DNA of 64,000 nucleotides, from assembly GCF_001742165.1 (NCBI RefSeq), contig NZ_CP016442.1, positions 1,488,001-1,552,000 of the forward strand, given 5' to 3'. The DNA is from Burkholderia stabilis. GTDB taxonomy: Bacteria > Pseudomonadota > Gammaproteobacteria > Burkholderiales > Burkholderiaceae. This document shows positions 58,514-64,000 of this stretch, one piece after another (position 1 is the first letter of the stretch; each line of letters begins with the position of its first letter). A program made the translations under genes and the position numbers. The notes under the pieces are model-generated. The model was not told the DNA's origin, ran no database searches, and saw nothing but the letters and a program-made list of their open reading frames with translations.

Positions 58514-59437
58514 TTACTCCAGGTTTTGCACTTGCTCTCGCAGCTGCTCGATCAACAGCTTGAGCGCCATCGACGCGTCGGCCAGTTCCTTCGCCGCCGC
58601 CTTCGAGCCGAGCGTGTTCGCTTCGCGATTCAGTTCCTGCATCATGAAGTCGAGACGCTTGCCGACGCGGCCGCCCTTCTCGATCACATGGCGCGTTTCG
58701 TTCAGGTGCGCGGTGAGCCGCGACAGCTCTTCCGCGATGTCGATCCGGATGCCGTACATCGTCACCTCCTGGCGAATGCGTTCCGCGGCTTCCTCGCGCG
58801 TCACGATCGGTGCGCTGCCTTCGGGTGCCGCGATGCCGAGCGCTTCCTGCAGCCGCTCGACGATCTTCTGCTGATGCTTCGCGATCAGCTCCGGCACGAG
58901 CGGCGTAATGCGCGCGACGATCGCTTCCATCTCGGCGACGTTCGACAGCAGCATCGTCGCGAGTTGCGCGCCTTCGCGCGAACGCACGACGACGAGTTCG
59001 CCGATCGCTTCCTTGCCGCATGCGAGCACCGCGTCGCGGATCGCGTCGGCCGACACGCCGCTCTCGGCGATCACGCCGGGCCAGCGCAGGATCTCGCCCG
59101 CGCGCAGGCGGCCGACGCCCGGGAACGAGTCGAGCACCGCGCGCTCGAGATCGGCGAGCTGGCCGAGCGCCGACTGGTTCAGCGCGCCCGCGCCGATGCT
59201 CTGTTCGCCGCGCTGCAGGTTGATGCGCACGTCGACCTTGCCGCGCGACAGCTTGTTCATCAGCATTTCGCGCAGCGCGGGCTCACACGCGCGCACGTCG
59301 TCCGGCATCCGGAAATTCAGGTCGAGGAAGCGCGAGTTCACGGTGCGCAGTTCGACCGACACGCTGGTGCCGCCGTTGCCGGTGGCCGTCGCGAGTTCGC
59401 GCGTCGCGCTCGCGTAGCCCGTCATGCTGTAGATCAT
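58514..59437 (-). CDS. yicC: YicC-family endoribonuclease
   Basis: A 307-residue protein starting MIYSMTGYASATREL, with YicC N-terminal RTVNSRFLDLNFRMPD and C-terminal DUF1732 part VGKRLDFMMQELNREANTLGSKA. The family was long uncharacterised and has been reported as an endoribonuclease acting on small RNA. Gene order yicC-gmk-rpoZ-spoT, divergent from rph, is a classic proteobacterial neighbourhood. Confidence 0.94.
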   Translation of the reverse strand: MIYSMTGYASATRELATATGNGGTSVSVELRTVNSRFLDLNFRMPDDVRACEPALREMLMNKLSRGKVDVRINLQRGEQSIGAGALNQSALGQLADLERAVLDSFPGVGRLRAGEILRWPGVIAESGVSADAIRDAVLACGKEAIGELVVVRSREGAQLATMLLSNVAEMEAIVARITPLVPELIAKHQQKIVERLQEALGIAAPEGSAPIVTREEAAERIRQEVTMYGIRIDIAEELSRLTAHLNETRHVIEKGGRVGKRLDFMMQELNREANTLGSKAAAKELADASMALKLLIEQLREQVQNLE

Positions 59438-59610
59438 GGTTCGTCTCGCCGTCTGGTTGCCCTCGCGGGCGGGGATATGTCGAGGCGCCCGGCGCATCGG
59501 AAAGCGCGGGGCGGGAAGCGCGCATTATCCCATTTTTGCGACCCACCCCGCCGGGCAAGCCCGCCGTTCGGCGCTAAAATCGGGGTTTCCTCTCCTCCCA
59601 CGATTCCCAC

Positions 59611-60351
59611 ATGACGTCCTCCCTGTCCCGCCCGAGCGGCCGCCGCGCCGACGAACTGCGCAAGGTCGCCCTCACGCGCCACTACACGAAACATGCCGAA
59701 GGCTCCGTGCTGGTCGAATTCGGCGATACCAAGGTGCTCTGCACCGCGAGCGTCGCCGAACGCGTGCCCGAATTCCTGCGCGAGCGCGGGCAAGGCTGGC
59801 TGACCGCCGAGTACGGGATGCTGCCGCGTGCGACGCATACGCGCAGCGACCGCGAAGCCGCGCGCGGCAAGCAGACGGGCCGCACGCAGGAAATTCAGCG
59901 CCTGATCGGCCGCGCGCTGCGCGCCGTATTCGATCTCGAGGCGCTCGGCCCGCGCACGATCCACATCGACTGCGACGTGATCCAGGCCGACGGCGGCACG
60001 CGCACGGCGAGCATCACCGGCGCGTTCGTCGCCGCGCACGACGCCGTGTCGAAGCTGATCGCGGCCGGCAAGCTCACGCGCTCGCCGATCACCGACCACG
60101 TCGCCGCGATCTCGGTCGGCGTGTACGAAGGCGCACCGGTGCTCGATCTCGATTACGCGGAAGATTCGCGCTGCGACACCGACATGAACGTCGTGATGAC
60201 GGGCGCCGGCGGTTTCGTCGAAGTCCAGGGCACGGCCGAAGGCGTGCCGTTCTCGCGCGCCGAGATGAACGCGCTGCTCGACCTCGCCCAGGGCGGGATC
60301 GCCGAGCTCGTGCAGTTGCAGAAGGACGTCCTGGGCGCCGGCAATGCCTGA
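59611..60351 (+). CDS. rph: Ribonuclease PH
   Basis: Phosphorolytic 3' exonuclease for tRNA maturation. The 246-residue protein has [20 protein letters not shown], the phosphate-binding [18 protein letters not shown], and [17 protein letters not shown]. No frameshift near the 3' end, unlike E. coli K-12. It overlaps rdgB by 8 bases. Confidence 0.96.
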   Translation: MTSSLSRPSGRRADELRKVALTRHYTKHAEGSVLVEFGDTKVLCTASVAERVPEFLRERGQGWLTAEYGMLPRATHTRSDREAARGKQTGRTQEIQRLIGRALRAVFDLEALGPRTIHIDCDVIQADGGTRTASITGAFVAAHDAVSKLIAAGKLTRSPITDHVAAISVGVYEGAPVLDLDYAEDSRCDTDMNVVMTGAGGFVEVQGTAEGVPFSRAEMNALLDLAQGGIAELVQLQKDVLGAGNA

Positions 60352-60970
60352 CGATCGCACCCTCGCGCCGCTGTCGCGCATCGTTCTCGCGTCGAACAAC
60401 CCGGGCAAGCTGCGCGAGTTCACCGCGCTGTTCTCGACGGTCGGCATCGAAATCGTCCCGCAGGGCGACCTGGCGGTGCCCGAGGCGGAAGAGCCGTTCG
60501 GCACGTTCATCGAGAACGCGCTGACCAAGGCGCGGCACGCGTCGCGGCTCACCGGGCTGCCCGCGATCGCCGACGATTCGGGCCTGTGCGTGCGCGTGCT
60601 GCGCGGCGCGCCGGGCGTCTATTCGGCGCGCTATGCGCAGCGTGCCGGCCGCGACAAGGGCGACGCGGCGAACAACGCGTATCTCGTCGAGCAGCTGCAC
60701 GGCGTCGACGACCGGCGCGCATACTATTGCTGCGTGCTCGCGCTCGTGCGCCACGCGGACGATCCCGAGCCGCTGTTCGCCGAAGGGCGCTGGGCGGGCG
60801 AGATCGTCGACGCGCCGCGCGGCGAGCACGGATTCGGCTACGACCCGTATTTCTACCTGCCGGCGCTCGGCGCAACGGCCGCCGAACTCGAGCCGGCCGT
60901 GAAGAACACGCACAGCCATCGTGCACTGGCGCTGAAGGCGCTGCTTGCACGGCTCGCGGAGGAAGCATGA
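60344..60970 (+). CDS. rdgB: dITP/XTP pyrophosphatase
   Basis: Hydrolyses non-canonical purine triphosphates (ITP, dITP, XTP). The 208-residue Ham1/RdgB protein has [10 protein letters not shown] (about 17-26), [24 protein letters not shown] and [11 protein letters not shown] with a late catalytic [10 protein letters not shown]. Overlaps rph by 8 bases and precedes hemW by 34. Confidence 0.95.
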   Translation: MPDDRTLAPLSRIVLASNNPGKLREFTALFSTVGIEIVPQGDLAVPEAEEPFGTFIENALTKARHASRLTGLPAIADDSGLCVRVLRGAPGVYSARYAQRAGRDKGDAANNAYLVEQLHGVDDRRAYYCCVLALVRHADDPEPLFAEGRWAGEIVDAPRGEHGFGYDPYFYLPALGATAAELEPAVKNTHSHRALALKALLARLAEEA

Positions 60971-61004
60971 TCGCGTCCGACACCCATTCGCTGCGGGAGG
61001 CTGC

Positions 61005-62219
61005 ATGAGCCAGGCTGCGGAAACCGGCGCGCGCGTCGTCGCGACGTTCACGTCGCCCGGGCAAGTGCGACTCACGTCGCTGCCGCCGCTCGCGCTGTAC
61101 GTGCATTTTCCGTGGTGCGTGCGCAAGTGCCCGTACTGCGATTTCAACTCGCACGAGTGGAAAGGCGAACGGTTTCCGGAAACCGAGTACCTCGACGCAC
61201 TGCGCGCCGACCTCGAGCAGGCGCTGCCGCTCGTGTGGGGACGGCAGGTGCATACCGTGTTCATCGGCGGCGGCACGCCGAGCCTGTTGTCGGCCGCCGG
61301 CCTCGACCGGTTGCTGTCCGACGTGCGCGCGCTGCTGCCGCTCGACGCCGATGCCGAGATCACGCTCGAGGCGAACCCGGGCACGTTCGAAGCCGCGAAG
61401 TTCGCGCAGTTCCGCGCGAGCGGCGTGAACCGGCTGTCGGTCGGGATCCAGAGCTTCAATGAAGCGCACCTGAAGGCGCTCGGCCGTATTCACGACACCG
61501 CGCAGGCGCGCGCGGCGGTCGAGATCGCCGCGAAGAACTTCGACAACTTCAATCTCGACCTGATGTTCGCGCTGCCGAACCAGACGCTCGACGAGTGCCG
61601 CACCGATATCGAGACCGCACTGTCGTTCGCGCCGCCGCATCTGTCGCTGTATCACCTGACGCTCGAGCCGAATACGCTGTTCGCGAAGTTCCCGCCCGTC
61701 GTGCCCGACGACGACGCGTCGGCCGACATGCAGGAATGGATTCACGCGCGCACGGCCGAGGCCGGTTACGGGCGTTACGAAGTGTCCGCTTACGCGAAGC
61801 CGAATCACCAGTGCAAGCACAACCTGAATTACTGGCGCTTCGGCGATTATCTCGGGATCGGTGCCGGCGCGCACACGAAGCTGTCGTTCCCGAACCGGAT
61901 CGTGCGGCAGGCGCGCTACAAGCACCCGGCGACCTTCATCGAGCAGGCGATGGCCGGCACGGCCGTGCAGGAAGAGCGAGAAGTCGGCGCGCGCGACCTG
62001 CCGTTCGAATTCATGCTGAACACGCTGCGGCTCGTCGAGGGCTTCCCGGTGCACAGCTTCGTCGAACGCACGGGCCTGCCGATGAGCACGATCGAGCCGG
62101 CGCTGAAGGAAGCGGAACGGCGCGGGCTGATCACGCGCGATTTCACGCAGATCGCGCCGACGCCGCTCGGCCAGCGTTTCCTCAACGACCTGCAGGAACT
62201 GTTCCTGCGCGACGATTGA
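61005..62219 (+). CDS. hemW: Heme chaperone HemW (radical SAM, formerly coproporphyrinogen III oxidase-like)
   Basis: A 404-residue radical SAM protein: [4Fe-4S] ligands Cys38, Cys42, Cys45 (CVRKCPYC), GGGTPS motif (IGGGTPSLL), NRLSVGIQSF, and the HemN C-terminal domain (ITRDFTQIAPTPLGQ). HemW is now seen as a heme-binding chaperone rather than an oxidase; it lacks the HemN N-terminal extension. ATG 61005 follows GGGAGGCTGC. A repeat/hairpin block and tRNA-Ser come after it. Confidence 0.94.
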   Translation: MSQAAETGARVVATFTSPGQVRLTSLPPLALYVHFPWCVRKCPYCDFNSHEWKGERFPETEYLDALRADLEQALPLVWGRQVHTVFIGGGTPSLLSAAGLDRLLSDVRALLPLDADAEITLEANPGTFEAAKFAQFRASGVNRLSVGIQSFNEAHLKALGRIHDTAQARAAVEIAAKNFDNFNLDLMFALPNQTLDECRTDIETALSFAPPHLSLYHLTLEPNTLFAKFPPVVPDDDASADMQEWIHARTAEAGYGRYEVSAYAKPNHQCKHNLNYWRFGDYLGIGAGAHTKLSFPNRIVRQARYKHPATFIEQAMAGTAVQEEREVGARDLPFEFMLNTLRLVEGFPVHSFVERTGLPMSTIEPALKEAERRGLITRDFTQIAPTPLGQRFLNDLQELFLRDD

Positions 62220-62249
62220 GGATGAGTGCGATGCCCGGGAGCGGAGCAA

Positions 62250-62339
62250 GCGCTAAAGCACCCACTCCGGTCGACCGCGAAGCATGGGACCGCGAAGCAT
62301 GGGACCGGAGTAGGCGCTGAAGCGCCAACTCCGGTCGAC
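62250..62339 (+). repeat. Direct and inverted repeat block (REP-like) between hemW and tRNA-Ser
   Basis: Two 26-base copies (62250-62275 and 62314-62339, differing at 3 positions) flank two exact 15-base tandem units (CGCGAAGCATGGGAC, 62276-62290 and 62291-62305). Within it a hairpin has 16-base arms (62303-62318 and 62321-62336) with one mismatch. It may end hemW transcription; it resembles a mobile palindromic repeat. Confidence 0.7.
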
Positions 62340-62374
62340 AGACACTGCATTTCGGTTACAATGCCGCCTCGCGT

Positions 62375-62462
62375 GGAAGCGTGGCCGAGCGGTTTAAGGC
62401 ACTGGTCTTGAAAACCAGCGACGGGAAACTGTCCGTGAGTTCGAATCTCACCGCTTCCGCCA
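62375..62462 (+). tRNA. tRNA-Ser (anticodon TGA)
   Basis: An 88-base class II tRNA: acceptor GGAAGCG/CGCTTCC, anticodon loop CTTGAAA in stem CTGGT/ACCAG (TGA, reads UCA), long variable arm, encoded CCA. A -10-like TACAAT is at 62357-62362. A terminator with a stem of about 7 bases follows. Confidence 0.96.
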
Positions 62463-62473
62463 GGAAATTCGCC

Positions 62474-62507
62474 AAACCCCGTTCATTCGCAGAATGACGG
62501 GGTTTTT
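62474..62507 (+). terminator. Terminator of tRNA-Ser
   Basis: AAACCCCGT and ACGGGGTTT arms, lengthened by CATTC/GAATG with one bulged T, then a T run. Confidence 0.82.
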
Positions 62508-62603
62508 GTTTGCCTTCACGCCGCCCTCCCCAACGTTCCGACGCGTCGCGCCGGATGCCGTTACAATCCCGCGCTCCGATTCGCGAAACGGGAAATCCAC
62601 GTC

Positions 62604-62996
62604 ATGAAGCCCTTCATCGTCTCGTCGCTCGTCGCCGCGCTGGCCGTCGTCAGCACGCATGCGACGGCCGACACCGCCTCCGGCAGCGACGCGCCGGCGT
62701 CGTGCGCGATCGCGTACGTGACCGGCGTCGGCGGCTCGCCGCGCGGCCTGAGCGAATACCTCGCGAGCCCGTCGCCCTACAACTACCTGAAGGACAACGA
62801 TCTCCAGTGCAAGGTGTCCGACGACGGTCGCACGTCGAACTGCACCGGCGTGACCTACCTGCGGAACGAACAGGTCAGCGTGTACGACGACTCCGATCCG
62901 GCGACGCTGACCGTCGTGGCGCGCGTGGAACTCGACCACGGGCAGAAGTACCCCGTGATCGTCGTCGTGCAACGCAAGGACGCCCGCTGCAAGTAA
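62604..62996 (+). CDS. Small exported protein, unknown function
   Basis: A 130-residue protein with a signal peptide (MKPFIVSSLVAALAVVSTHATAD) and a mature part with four cysteines (SCAIAYV, LQCKVSD, NCTGVTY, ARCK), likely two disulfides. YVTGVGGSPRGLSEYLASP and VARVELDHGQKYPVIVVVQ are the most ordered stretches. No family recognised. Ribosome site weak. Confidence 0.75.
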   Translation: MKPFIVSSLVAALAVVSTHATADTASGSDAPASCAIAYVTGVGGSPRGLSEYLASPSPYNYLKDNDLQCKVSDDGRTSNCTGVTYLRNEQVSVYDDSDPATLTVVARVELDHGQKYPVIVVVQRKDARCK

Positions 62997-63208
62997 TGAC
63001 GCGGCTCCGCGCGTGCCGCGGGTCAAGACGGCGCGCACGCTCGCGGCAGCGCACCACCGAATCCGTGCAGCAATCGCCGCCGCCCCGCGCCGGAAGCCTC
63101 CCTGCCGGCCGCGCCATCACCTAGAATTCGTTCAACACGGCGACACGACCGCCGCCGCGTACTCGATGCCGCACGCGCCACCCCTGCGCGCGGCACACGG
63201 AGATCGCC

Positions 63209-63502
63209 ATGACCGAACAGTCGACACCGACGGAACACGTCGATTACGAAGGCTTCGAGATCCATGTCGTGCCGGCCGCCGTACCCGGCAGCGACACGCG
63301 CTACACCTACACCGGCTACGTGTGCCATCCGGGCGCGAATCCCGCGCTGCCCGACCACGCGGTGCCGTTCCACGCGGACGGCGAGGAAAGCTTCGCGAGC
63401 GTCGACGAAGCGGTCCACGAAGCCGTGCATATCGGCAAGAGCATCATCGACGGCACGCACCCCGACCTGTCGGTGCTGTCGCTCGTCACGCACGGTTTCT
63501 GA
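63209..63502 (+). CDS. Small cytoplasmic protein, unknown function
   Basis: A 97-residue acidic protein: THEGFE-like start (HVDYEGFEIHVVPAAVPG), YTGYVCHPGANPAL and SVDEAVHEAVHIGKSIIDG. No signal peptide or membrane segment. Similar short proteins are widespread in Burkholderia as uncharacterised. GGAGATCGCC precedes ATG. Composition and codon use match real genes here. Confidence 0.8.
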   Translation: MTEQSTPTEHVDYEGFEIHVVPAAVPGSDTRYTYTGYVCHPGANPALPDHAVPFHADGEESFASVDEAVHEAVHIGKSIIDGTHPDLSVLSLVTHGF

Positions 63503-63836
63503 ACCGGGCAGACGACATCGCCTGCGATGGCGTGGACGCAGGTCGCGGCGCTGCTTGCGGTGACCGCTGCGCGGTCGCACGATCGTCGCGAGCCTGCATG
63601 CGCGTCGCTCGCCGCGCCTTTCAATCCTGCAACAGTTGCGTCGGCATGCGCTGCCGCAACGCGAGCCCGTCGCGCACACTGTCACATGTCGCGTCACATC
63701 GCGATGCGCGGGCGCCGGACCGCGCCACCATCATCAGCGATCGCAACGCCCGGCATCGCGCGTTATGCGTTTCTCCCGATATCGGCTTGCGCGCGGACGC
63801 CTATCATTTTTTTATAGTCACTTCTGGCTATCTCCC
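63503..63836. other. Intergenic region, nothing recognised
   Basis: About 330 bases with no credible reading frame of its own and no repeat or RNA. A short A+T-rich stretch near 63805-63825 may be the promoter of the lipoprotein gene that follows. Confidence 0.4.
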
Positions 63837-64000
63837 ATGCGCCCCGTTCTCCGTCCGCACGTCGACCGGTTGCCTGTTGCTGCGCTGGCCGTCGTCGCCA
63901 TGCTTGCCGCGTGCACGATCACACCGCCGTCGTCCATGCATTCGGTCCTGACGATTCCGTCGATCACGCGCAGCGCGAGCCGCGACCAGTATCGCGTCGA
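63837..64000 (+). CDS. Start of a predicted lipoprotein, cut by window end
   Basis: 54 codons from ATG 63837 stay open to the window end: a signal peptide (LPVAALAVVAMLAAC) with lipobox LAAC at Cys26, then TITPPSSMHSVLTIPSITR. Likely a lipid-anchored envelope protein; the rest is outside the window. No clear ribosome site, so it is tentative. Confidence 0.55.
   Translation, partial: MRPVLRPHVDRLPVAALAVVAMLAACTITPPSSMHSVLTIPSITRSASRDQYRV

Overview
The window is about 64 kb of GC-rich (roughly two-thirds G+C) chromosomal DNA that reads as a Burkholderia core genome, probably from the B. cepacia complex. The evidence is the tmRNA tag (ANDDTFALAA), the gene neighbourhoods gyrA-serC-pheA-tyrA-aroA and spoT-rpoZ-gmk-yicC / rph-rdgB-hemW, a 67-residue CspA-type cold shock protein, an OmpC-type porin and the codon usage. 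I see no prophage, insertion sequence, integrase or CRISPR array.

Layout. Positions 1-7518 (minus strand): aromatic amino acid and serine genes aroA (cut by the window edge), tyrA, pheA, serC, a DUF2059 exported protein and gyrA. Positions 8053-11958: an OmpA-family protein, ubiG, gph, tmRNA and two small exported proteins. Positions 12060-18600: a ModE-like/periplasmic-binding-protein regulator divergent from an NAD-linked molybdenum formate dehydrogenase operon fdsG-fdsB-fdsA-fdsD. Positions 18609-29977: an FAD monooxygenase, a TPR protein, an MFS carrier, unknown exported proteins, a class I glutamine amidotransferase, a GntR regulator with an amidase, and dsbB. Positions 30615-34417: purine salvage and catabolism (xdhC, add, guaD). 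Positions 34563-35346: a yybP-ykoY (manganese) riboswitch in front of a TMEM165/GDT1-family transporter. Positions 36284-43643: pepN, fbp, tRNA-Thr, a LuxR-type regulator, a second FAD monooxygenase and a DUF2783 protein. Positions 44242-48845 (minus): a DUF2946 / TonB receptor / BNR-repeat protein / thioredoxin-like cluster that looks copper-related. Positions 49043-53808: a 48-residue small protein, secreted chorismate mutase, an exonuclease-GIY-YIG protein, cspA, a possible small RNA and a porin. Positions 53892-62462: greB, three tandem tRNA-Arg(ACG), spoT, rpoZ, gmk, yicC, rph, rdgB, hemW and tRNA-Ser(TGA). The last 1.5 kb holds two small unknown genes and the start of a lipoprotein.

Two single-base features suggest a strain with a selection history. 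GyrA carries Ile at position 83, the known quinolone-resistance substitution site where Burkholderia normally has Thr. pheA (chorismate mutase/prephenate dehydratase) has an in-frame TAG at codon 320 that removes the last 41 residues of the ACT regulatory domain while the downstream frame is still intact. Together these would fit a clinical isolate under drug exposure in an amino-acid-rich niche, but that is inference.

The best candidates for less-described biology are the DUF2946-led operon, where the leader gene may be a metal-sensing upstream reading frame controlling a TonB receptor, and a compact hairpin-plus-terminator transcription unit on the minus strand between a small unknown gene and the porin.
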